From Rhodococcus sp. (in: high G+C Gram-positive bacteria) (lineage in GTDB: Bacteria > Actinomycetota > Actinomycetes > Mycobacteriales > Mycobacteriaceae), in assembly GCA_012515885.1 (NCBI GenBank), contig JAAYXN010000291.1, positions 1 to 5,318 of the forward strand: DNA of 5,318 nt, in the 5' to 3' direction. The translations under genes and the position numbers were made by a program. This document shows positions 1 through 4,638 of this stretch, piece by piece. The notes below the pieces were generated by a model. The model made no database searches. It worked only from the letters and a program-made list of their open reading frames with translations, and was not told where the DNA came from. Every line of letters starts with the position of its first letter. The stretch's first letter is position 1.

Positions 1-823
1 GCGCACGCAGCGGGGATCGTTAAACCCAGTAGCGTTTGATCTCCCCGCGCGCAGCGGCCTGCGCCGAGTCCCCGGCCTGCGACGCGAGGAAGTCGCCGAA
101 ATGGTCGCAATCAGCGCCGACTACTACACCCGCATCGAACAGGGCCGACTCGTGCCATCCGGACCGGTACTCGAATCCCTCATTCAGGCGCTGCGCCTCG
201 ACGAAGACCAAGCCGACTACGTGCTGAGCCTCGTTGACCATGCAGCCCAAGCCCAGGTCGCGCCCAACCTCGCATCACGAGCCCGCAAAGAGCGACTGAA
301 AGTACGGCCACAACTGCAAGCCGTACTAGATCAGCTTAAAGAAAGCCCGGCGATGGTGCTCGGGCCCCGCATGGAAGTCCTGGCCTGGAACTCCCTGGCA
401 GAGCTTGTTTACACCCGCTTCAGCGCCCTGCCAAAAAATGAACGCAACCTCGTCAGACTGGTCTTCACCGACCCACAAATGCGGCAACTATTCGCCGACT
501 GGCCGGCAGTCGCCCGCGCCTGCGTCGCAACCCTGCGGCGCGAAGCTACCGCCAACCCTGACGATCCCGCCCTGGCCGCACTGGTCGGGGAACTGACCAT
601 CGCCGACCGGGACTTCGGCAAGTGGTGGGCGGCCCGCAACGTCACCCGGCAGGACTTCGGCACCAAAACGCTCAACCATCCCGACGTCGGGGAACTGATC
701 TTCGACTGGGACATGTTCCGCTACGCCAGCGCCCCTGAGCAGCAGCTGATGGTTAACCTCGCCGAAGAAGGCTCCACGACACAACGGCGGCTCGCCCAGC
801 TGGTAGACCAATCCGAGACATAA
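1..823 (+). CDS. XRE-family regulator with MmyB-like ligand-binding domain (5' partial)
   Basis: Probable DNA-binding transcriptional regulator. The frame is open without a stop from base 2, and homology-like sequence precedes the first ATG at 101, so that ATG is internal and the real start lies left of the window. Of about 273 visible residues, roughly 20-52 form the C-terminal part of a helix-turn-helix (PGLRREEVAEMV, then the hallmark DYYTRIEQGR). Residues from about 100 onward match the MmyB-like ligand-binding domain (VLAWNSLAELVY, LVRLVFTDP, then a WWAARNV segment and a C-terminal LIFDWDMFRYASAPEQQLMV stretch). In this actinobacterial family the C-terminal domain is thought to bind a hydrophobic small ligand; no ligand can be read here. 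The gene ends 128 bp before the hydrolase on the same strand, with a palindrome between them, so the hydrolase is a plausible target. Family is secure; target is inference. Confidence 0.9.
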   Translation, partial: RTQRGSLNPVAFDLPARSGLRRVPGLRREEVAEMVAISADYYTRIEQGRLVPSGPVLESLIQALRLDEDQADYVLSLVDHAAQAQVAPNLASRARKERLKVRPQLQAVLDQLKESPAMVLGPRMEVLAWNSLAELVYTRFSALPKNERNLVRLVFTDPQMRQLFADWPAVARACVATLRREATANPDDPALAALVGELTIADRDFGKWWAARNVTRQDFGTKTLNHPDVGELIFDWDMFRYASAPEQQLMVNLAEEGSTTQRRLAQLVDQSET

Positions 824-835
824 CGGCAACCAAAA

Positions 836-849
836 CGTTCCTAGGAACG
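836..849. promoter_or_regulatory. Perfect 14-bp palindrome, candidate operator
   Basis: CGTTCCTAGGAACG is its own reverse complement. It lies 13 bp after the regulator's stop codon and about 100 bp before the hydrolase start, where an operator for the hydrolase would be expected. A TTGACA-like CTGACA (852-857) and a TATAAT-like GATAGT (870-875) follow, but their spacing is too short for one standard promoter, so no promoter is claimed. Binding by the adjacent XRE regulator is inference from position. Confidence 0.45.
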
Positions 850-935
850 ATCTGACACTGGTACACAACGATAGTTTTCTCCAACATGGGTAGTGATCGA
901 TTGGCAGGCATTCCTGATGCCGCCCACACTCGCGT

Positions 936-942
936 AAAGGAG
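936..942 (+). promoter_or_regulatory. Ribosome binding site that places the hydrolase start at GTG 952
   Basis: AAAGGAG lies 9 bases before GTG 952. It is the best Shine-Dalgarno match in the leader and points to a product beginning MTDR. The hydrolase body is read in a different frame from this GTG, so the site is what exposes the frameshift. Confidence 0.7.
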
Positions 943-951
943 CATTTACTC

Positions 952-1892
952 GTGACCGATCGAACTTCACCATTACCTCCGTCAAGGTTCCTGGCCTCGC
1001 TTGGGACCTCGCCGCCAACGTCTACTTCCCCGAGGGACTCGACAAGTCCGAGAAGCATCCCGTCGTGATCTGTGGCCACCCCACGGGCAGTGTGAAGGAA
1101 CAGACCGCTGGCAACATCTACGCCACCGGCCTCGCCAAGCAGGGTCTTGTCGCGATCACTTTTGACGCGAGCTTCCAGGGCGAGAGCGGCGGCGAACCTC
1201 GATTCACCGAAGACCCCAGCTTCCGTACCGGCGATTTCAGCTACGTCATCGACTACCTCGTCACCCAGCCGTGGGCTGATGAGGACCGGATCGGTGCACT
1301 GGCCATCTGCGGCGGCGCGGGTTACGCAGTAGCTGCGACGATGATCGACCGTCGCATCAAGGCACTTACGACGATTGCTGGTTCAAACGTGGGACGCCTT
1401 ATGCGCGAAGGCTTCTCGAACTACGACCCGATCGCCATGCTGGAGGCTGTTGCGCAGCAGCGCACCGCAGAAGCACGCGGCAAGGACGAGCAGATCAACA
1501 ATCTGCTGCCGCCGTCAGTGGAGGCCGCTCACGAAAATGGCCTCACCGACATCGATGTTGTTGAAGCGACCGAGTACTACAAGACGGATCGTGGTGCCCA
1601 CGAGAATGGCTGCACCAGCTTCAACTTTGCTCGTCAGGGCGCACTAGCAACGTGGGATGCGTACGCGTTCGCTGAGACTTTCCTGACCCAGCCGCTGCTG
1701 ATCGTCATCGGTGACCGACCAGGCGCATTCGCTTCCTACCGTCTCAGCATGGAGCTGTACGGTCGCGCAGCGTCGAAGCAGAAGGAACTGAAAGTTCTCG
1801 AAGGCGTCACCCACTACGACCTGTATGACCAGCCGCAGGCAACTGGTCAGGCGCTAGAGGCAGCCGTCCCGTTCTTCCAGAAGCACCTGTAA
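952..1892 (+). pseudogene. Alpha/beta hydrolase (dienelactone-hydrolase/YcjY-like), frameshifted near its 5' end
   Basis: Predicted cytoplasmic alpha/beta hydrolase; substrate unknown. The body frame holds HPTGSVKEQTAG, FDASFQGESGG, the nucleophile elbow AICGGAGY, an acid region IGDRPGAF, and a late VTHYDLYD that supplies the catalytic His. With the frame restored the protein is about 313 residues, with Cys about 120, Asp about 255 and His about 288. A Cys in the elbow resembles dienelactone hydrolase. The body frame is open back to 918 but has no ATG, GTG or TTG before GTG 1065, which falls inside a core beta strand. The natural start, GTG 952 with its AAAGGAG, reads MTDR in another frame that ends at 1068. 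Joining the frames around 961-966 gives MTDR followed by NFTITSVKV, a sensible N-terminus, so one base seems missing. It could be a true mutation, a sequencing error, or less likely programmed slippage. The uninterrupted part from 1065 is 275 codons. Confidence 0.8.
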
Positions 1893-1894
1893 AG

Positions 1895-1922
1895 AACAGG
1901 TCCGGGACCGACCGGAACTGTT
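1895..1922 (+). other. Hairpin just after the hydrolase stop codon
   Basis: The arms AACAGGTCCGG (1895-1905) and CCGGAACTGTT (1912-1922) pair over 11 positions with one mismatch around a 6-base loop, starting 2 bases after the stop. No T-tract follows on the plus strand, so it may be a weak terminator or a stabilising 3' hairpin. Confidence 0.4.
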
Positions 1923-1934
1923 GAAAAGAAAAAT

Positions 1935-1963
1935 GCCCGCAACCTGGATTCCAGGTTGCGGGC
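1935..1963 (-). terminator. Strong minus-strand rho-independent terminator, probably the original tRNA-Ala terminator
   Basis: GCCCGCAACCTGG and CCAGGTTGCGGGC form a perfect 13-bp stem with a 3-base loop. Read on the minus strand it is followed by ATTTTTCTTTTC, a good T-tract; the plus-strand side (GTTCCT) is poor. No complete minus-strand gene ends here. What does end here, 11 bases upstream on the minus strand, is the orphan tRNA 3' end at 1975-1992. The simplest reading is that this terminator once ended the tRNA-Ala transcript before an insertion moved it about 2.5 kb away. It may also stop hydrolase transcription weakly. Confidence 0.8.
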
Positions 1964-1974
1964 GTTCCTATGGA

Positions 1975-1992
1975 GTGGAGCTAAGGGGACTC
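1975..1992 (-). repeat. Orphan copy of the tRNA-Ala 3' end (candidate attachment-site repeat)
   Basis: The 18 bases GTGGAGCTAAGGGGACTC are identical to 4476-4493. On the minus strand they read GAGTCCCCTTAGCTCCAC: the end of the T loop, the 3' side of the T stem, the 3' acceptor strand, the discriminator A and one further base. The rest of a tRNA is absent beyond 1992. Identity stops exactly where integrase-recognised tRNA segments commonly stop, so this is interpreted as the distal attachment site of an inserted element. Confidence 0.85.
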
Positions 1993-2088
1993 AATGGACC
2001 TGCTGGCGGTCTATCTCTTAGAGCGAGGTCGCACACCAGCACTAAACAGCCACGCCACATGCGCGGGTACGTGCAGTCATGATCATGT
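1993..2088. other. Intergenic stretch at the left cassette end
   Basis: Between the orphan repeat and the methyltransferase stop there is no credible gene. A 35-codon ATG frame at 1994-2101 has no ribosome binding site and no recognisable similarity. The only structure seen is the 10-bp palindrome CATGATCATG at 2078-2087, which could be a recombinase or regulator half-site but has nothing else to support it. No C-terminal integrase remnant was recognised in either strand. Confidence 0.4.
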
Positions 2089-2535
2089 TCACTCAGGTTG
2101 ATGAGTGTGTTCCGGCAGTTCGATCTCCCGAAGTGGGTTGCCGCCGTCGATAAAGAGCTTTCCGCCGGGGATGAGAGCAGCGGCGATGCGTGTTCTCACG
2201 CGTTTGCCGGCTTCGGGGTGGCGGCCATCGAGGGCGCCAACCCGTACCGCGAACGCGAGGTCGAACGGAGCCTCGCCAAATTCGAGCGTGAAGTCCTCGG
2301 CGGCGACGCAGCGGGTGCTGAGGCGCCCTGCAGCGATCTCGTCAGCAGCATTGCGCCGTATGAGGTCTACGCCTTTGGCTGATCGGTCGATGACGAGGAC
2401 ATGGACGTCCCCGACTCGCTGAACGACCGCCTTGGCGGCGGCTCCGGGTGCTCCACCGATTTCGAGGACGCGCATTCCGGGTTTCAAGGGGAGGGCCTCG
2501 ACGATTGTGGCCAGTCGCGGCGAGAGCGGACTCAT
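2089..2535 (-). CDS. Small class I SAM-dependent methyltransferase
   Basis: Predicted S-adenosylmethionine-dependent methyltransferase of 148 residues; substrate unknown. From the chosen ATG it begins MSPLSPRLATIVEALPL, then motif I (VLEIGGAPGAAA, about residues 22-33), an acidic strand end (VLVIDRS, about 47-53) for the ribose hydroxyls, and a motif IV-like FDLAFAVRVGALDG, followed by IPGGKLFIDGG. This is the Rossmann-like core with almost no substrate domain, typical of small actinobacterial methyltransferases. Motif I reads GGAPG where most relatives have GCGPG or similar; this is a mild change. An upstream in-frame ATG at 2607 would add 24 residues; a weak TTGTAG-N18-GATGAT promoter (2645-2616) would start a transcript almost at it, so 2607 cannot be excluded. 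The added residues look unconserved. It is divergent from merR. It is unrelated to Erm-type rRNA methylases as far as motifs show. Confidence 0.8.
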   Translation of the reverse strand: MSPLSPRLATIVEALPLKPGMRVLEIGGAPGAAAKAVVQRVGDVHVLVIDRSAKGVDLIRRNAADEIAAGRLSTRCVAAEDFTLEFGEAPFDLAFAVRVGALDGRHPEAGKRVRTRIAAALIPGGKLFIDGGNPLREIELPEHTHQPE

Positions 2536-2657
2536 GTTTGGATCTCGATCTGCCGGATCACTTGCCGGTATTGAATATCCATGGGCGCCTCCGACTCGCC
2601 GAACCATTCGCCACCATCATCTGCGAAATCATTAAGGCACTACAACCGGGTTCTGCG

Positions 2658-2663
2658 TAGCGT
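2658..2663 (+). promoter_or_regulatory. Candidate -10 box for merR, leaderless arrangement
   Basis: TAGCGT fits the actinobacterial TAnnnT -10 pattern. Seven bases separate it from ATG 2671, so transcription would begin at or next to the start codon. The nearby GGAG (2664-2667) is only 3 bases from the ATG, too close for a normal Shine-Dalgarno site, which favours a leaderless reading. No convincing -35 box is seen. Confidence 0.35.
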
Positions 2664-2670
2664 GGAGACC

Positions 2671-3084
2671 ATGACACTCAAGGCATCGCAGACCGCCGCG
2701 CCTGCCGACGCTCCCGCAGGTGGGGTATTCACCGTTAGCGACGTCGCCATAGAGAGTGGCGTGGCGCCTTCAACCGTGCGGTTCTACGAGAAGCACGGCG
2801 TCATCAACGCGGTACGTACCTCAGGCAACCAGCGCCGCTTCGATGAGTCCGCCGCCTGCCGCATCCAAGTCGCCAAGCTCGCCCAGCGCGTCGGGCTGAC
2901 CGTGCGGGAGATCGCCGAACTGTTCTCCGCGCTTCCGGCCGATCCCGGACCCGAGGAGTGGGGCCAGGTGGCCGATCAGATCGTCGTCGAGGCCGAGCAG
3001 CGGGTGGCCGATCTGAAGGTTCAGCTCGACTCCCTCGGTTCAGATGCCAAGCTCTGCGAGCTGGGAGCAGCACTGGACTCCTGA
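2671..3084 (+). CDS. MerR-family transcriptional regulator
   Basis: Dimeric DNA-binding regulator of 137 residues; MerR proteins activate promoters with over-long spacers by untwisting the DNA. Residues 20-40 are the helix-turn-helix (FTVSDVAIESGVAPSTVRFYE) and 41-57 the wing (HGVI, then RTSGNQRRF). Residues about 70-90 (AQRVGLTVREIAELFSALP) link to a long helix at 95-123 that forms the antiparallel dimer coiled coil. The overall layout resembles SoxR-type members, but the C-terminus ends soon after KLCEL and lacks the four-cysteine iron-sulfur cluster; only Cys63 and Cys129 are present. The signal is therefore unlikely to be sensed by a [2Fe-2S] cluster. ATG 2671 is preferred over 2581 because it places the HTH near the N-terminus and fits a -10 box at 2658. 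Its likely target is the promoter 47 bp downstream, in front of the esterase-like gene. Confidence 0.9.
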   Translation: MTLKASQTAAPADAPAGGVFTVSDVAIESGVAPSTVRFYEKHGVINAVRTSGNQRRFDESAACRIQVAKLAQRVGLTVREIAELFSALPADPGPEEWGQVADQIVVEAEQRVADLKVQLDSLGSDAKLCELGAALDS

Positions 3085-3130
3085 TCCCCGCCGAAACACG
3101 GACGAAGGAGGGCGGTTCCAGCCTTTCCTC

Positions 3131-3161
3131 TTGACTTCAACATATGTTGAGGGTTGAGGCT
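3131..3161 (+). promoter_or_regulatory. MerR-type promoter with operator dyad, driving the esterase-like gene
   Basis: The -35 box TTGACT (3131-3136) and the -10 box GAGGCT (3156-3161, weak, matching TAnnnT at the A and T) are 19 bp apart. The spacer holds a perfect 14-bp palindrome TCAACATATGTTGA (3137-3150). A 19-20 bp spacer with a dyad in it is the diagnostic design of MerR-activated promoters, and the layout recalls SoxR-type boxes (CCTCAAG...CTTGAGG). The neighbouring merR gene ends only 46 bp upstream, so it is the obvious regulator. The first in-frame ATG (3144) lies inside the dyad and should not be the translation start. Confidence 0.8.
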
Positions 3162-3167
3162 GGTTGT

Positions 3168-4328
3168 ATGAGCACATCACCAGTCGTCCATCCAAACCCA
3201 ACCGGTCCACTCGTCCAGTGGCTCGCCACACAGTCGGCTGAACTGCGTCCAGAGTTGATCGCCCATGCCGCCCGTGAGTCCGCAATTGTGGGCCTGGGCA
3301 TGAGCACCCGCGAAGCCCACGAGACGTTCAGCTTCCTCACCGACGCCACGTGGCAGTTGATCGAGCGTGGGTTCACGACCATCGCCGTCCTGGACAATCA
3401 GCGCGTCGCAGACCTCTACGACCGATACGTCTCCGGTGAGGACATTGACGTCGACCACGCACTCGCCCAGGCGTGGGGACCGTGGCAGATCGTCGAGATG
3501 CGAGACATGCTGGTCCAGCTACGTAATCACAACAGGACCCAAACCAGTGCTTCCGTGCGCATCATCGGTATCGACAGCTCACGGGTACTGACCGCGGACT
3601 ACGACCGCATCGTTGACCTGCTGACCGACATCGACCCAGCCACAGCGGCCAGGGTCAAAGCCTTCCTCGATGTCATCCGGATCGGCCACCACAGCGGCGA
3701 GCACGTCTTGCGCGCACACGGCACCCATCCCGGCACGCCGTTCGTGGAGACAGCCCGTGAGGCTCGCGCCGCCACAGCCGACCTGCCACCCAGCAACGAG
3801 CGCGATGCCGCGCTGGAACTGCTCGACGCGGTGGTGGACTTCCACGCGAACGCGATAGGCGTCGGGAACGACATGGCGCGTGACGAACACGCCGCCGCCG
3901 ACCGGCTCCTGGATCACCACCACCGAACAGGAGAGCGGATCGTGCTGTGGGAGGGCAGCGCACATATCGCCGCACATTCCAGCGCGATGCTCGGCTCACG
4001 CCTGCGGACCGCTCTCGGTGATCGGTATCTCGCCGTGCACGTCACCTTCGGCCACGGCCACATCCCCGGAGTCATCATCCCCGCGCCGCGGGCGGATTCT
4101 CTCGACGCCCACCTCGCCGCCGCGCGCAGTGAGCGCACCCTCGACCTGCGCACACCACAATCGGCCGCGGTCGCGGAACACCTCGAACGCTCTTGGCCCA
4201 CCAGGCTCATCTCCGGGCTATACGACCCCGGCGACGATGAGAAGCACTACTTCGACCTGCCCACATTCACCGGAAGCTTCGACGTGCTTGTCTACATCCC
4301 CACGATCACGCCCGTCCGTCCACTCTGA
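3168..4328 (+). CDS. Divergent erythromycin-esterase-like protein, leaderless
   Basis: Member of the erythromycin esterase (Ere) superfamily, whose best-known enzymes hydrolyse macrolide lactones; function here uncertain. The 386 residues match the family length of about 400. Visible family segments are AIVGLGMSTREAHETF (39-54), the WQIVEMRDMLVQLRNHNR stretch (about 105-122), IIGID (132-136), MARDEHAA (236-243) and VLWEGSAHIA (259-268). In typical members the first segment reads GExTHGxxE with a catalytic His and Glu; here these positions are Met45 and Arg48, and the family HN before the second His is replaced in WEGSAH, though His266 and Glu52 remain. The classical active site thus seems altered, perhaps as a subfamily trait. 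ATG 3168 is chosen over ATG 3144 because it lies 7 bases past the -10 box and has no ribosome binding site, as in leaderless mRNAs. No signal peptide is seen. Drug resistance should not be assumed. Confidence 0.75.
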   Translation: MSTSPVVHPNPTGPLVQWLATQSAELRPELIAHAARESAIVGLGMSTREAHETFSFLTDATWQLIERGFTTIAVLDNQRVADLYDRYVSGEDIDVDHALAQAWGPWQIVEMRDMLVQLRNHNRTQTSASVRIIGIDSSRVLTADYDRIVDLLTDIDPATAARVKAFLDVIRIGHHSGEHVLRAHGTHPGTPFVETAREARAATADLPPSNERDAALELLDAVVDFHANAIGVGNDMARDEHAAADRLLDHHHRTGERIVLWEGSAHIAAHSSAMLGSRLRTALGDRYLAVHVTFGHGHIPGVIIPAPRADSLDAHLAAARSERTLDLRTPQSAAVAEHLERSWPTRLISGLYDPGDDEKHYFDLPTFTGSFDVLVYIPTITPVRPL

Positions 4329-4426
4329 CGCATGACGCCCCCGGTCACGGGATCGATGGCGCCTTCGATATCGGCTGCTAGCCGACGCCCACAGCGACGA
4401 GACGATAGAAACCAGGCCCAGATACA
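4329..4426. other. Non-coding stretch after the esterase-like gene
   Basis: No credible gene is present. A short hairpin TCGGCT-GCT-AGCCGA (4371-4385, 6-bp stem, 3-base loop) lies here without a T-tract, so it is not a convincing terminator. It is close to the right end of the cassette. Confidence 0.35.
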
Positions 4427-4458
4427 AAACTTGCCCCGCCATCAGGCGGGGCAAGTTT
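4427..4458. terminator. Bidirectional hairpin terminator between the esterase-like gene and tRNA-Ala
   Basis: AAACTTGCCCCGCC and GGCGGGGCAAGTTT form a perfect 14-bp stem with a 4-base loop. The ends of the stem supply a short T-run on either strand (GTTTT on minus, GTTT on plus), so it can stop both converging transcripts. It sits 18 bp downstream of the tRNA 3' end but inside the repeat-bounded segment, which suggests the element brought its own replacement for the displaced tRNA terminator at 1935-1963. Confidence 0.8.
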
Positions 4459-4475
4459 CAAGTTTCGAGAATTAC

Positions 4476-4493
4476 GTGGAGCTAAGGGGACTC
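4476..4493 (-). repeat. tRNA-proximal attachment-site repeat inside tRNA-Ala
   Basis: Identical 18 bases to 1975-1992. Seventeen of them are the 3' end of the intact tRNA-Ala and one lies just outside it. After the match the sequences differ at once on both sides. Confidence 0.85.
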
Positions 4494-4549
4494 GAACCCC
4501 TGACCCCCACACTGCCAGTGTGGTGCGCTACCAGCTGCGCCATAGCCCC
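4477..4549 (-). tRNA. tRNA-Ala (anticodon GGC)
   Basis: On the minus strand 73 bases fold as a full cloverleaf. The acceptor is GGGGCTA against TAGCTCC (one G-T pair), the D stem GCGC/GCGC, the anticodon stem CCACA/TGTGG with loop CTGGCAG giving anticodon GGC, a 5-base variable region, T stem AGGGG/CCCCT with loop TTCGAGT, and discriminator A. CCA is not encoded. It reads GCC (and by wobble GCU) alanine codons. Its 3' 17 bases serve as the insertion site of the neighbouring cassette, yet the gene remains complete. Confidence 0.95.
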
Positions 4550-4551
4550 GT

Positions 4552-4566
4552 ACGGAAGTTTTCCGT
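4552..4566. other. Small inverted repeat just before the tRNA 5' end
   Basis: ACGGAA-GTT-TTCCGT makes a 6-bp stem with a 3-base loop ending 2 bases before the mature tRNA 5' end. It would lie in the 5' leader of the tRNA precursor. It lacks a T-tract, so it is not a convincing terminator for the dsbA-like gene. Confidence 0.35.
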
Positions 4567-4575
4567 GCTCGAAGA

Positions 4576-4605
4576 AAACTACACCATTTCGAGGAACGGC
4601 AACAA
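4576..4605 (-). promoter_or_regulatory. Candidate tRNA-Ala promoter
   Basis: On the minus strand a TTGTTG -35 box (4605-4600) and TAGTTT -10 box (4581-4576) are separated by 18 bp. Transcription would start about 20 bases before the tRNA. Both boxes are imperfect matches, so this is tentative. Confidence 0.4.
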
Positions 4606-4638
4606 ATCAGCTGGTCAAGACACTGTCGGTGGCAGCGA

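Larger units (their letters stand above)
1975..4493. mobile_element. tRNA-Ala-integrated cassette of about 2.5 kb without an integrase
   Basis: Direct 18-bp repeats of the tRNA-Ala 3' end bound the segment. The tRNA at the right end is intact, as expected when an element brings a replacement 3' end, and the orphan copy at the left is followed by a tRNA-like terminator. Inside are a SAM methyltransferase, a MerR regulator and an erythromycin-esterase-like gene. No integrase, recombinase, transposase or plasmid gene is present in any frame. It may be a decayed island, an element moved in trans by a related integrase, or what remains after deletion of a larger insert. The repeat structure is seen directly; mobility is inference. 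Confidence 0.7.

Noticed and set aside
886..951. ATG 886 as start of the hydrolase leader frame
   Set aside because: It has no good ribosome binding site, whereas GTG 952 in the same frame has AAAGGAG at ideal spacing.
488..1018. Minus-strand open frame of 176 codons
   Set aside because: It is antisense to the XRE regulator and the hydrolase leader, with no recognisable domain. Such frames are common in high-GC coding DNA.
2098..2382. Plus-strand open frame of 94 codons opposite the methyltransferase
   Set aside because: The minus-strand frame has clear SAM-binding motifs; the plus frame has none.
3105..3111. Strong Shine-Dalgarno-like AAGGAGG after merR
   Set aside because: No start codon at suitable spacing opens a frame of any length, and it lies upstream of the esterase-like gene's promoter.
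3144..3167. Upstream in-frame ATG for the esterase-like gene
   Set aside because: It lies inside the operator dyad and upstream of the -10 box, so it would not be on the transcript from the MerR-type promoter, and it lacks a ribosome binding site.
3579..3977. Minus-strand open frame of 132 codons inside the esterase-like gene
   Set aside because: It is a shadow of a well-supported plus-strand gene with family motifs, and has no motif of its own.
4452..4465. Tandem CAAGTTT duplication
   Set aside because: Two 7-base units at the edge of the terminator stem; too short to call a repeat element.
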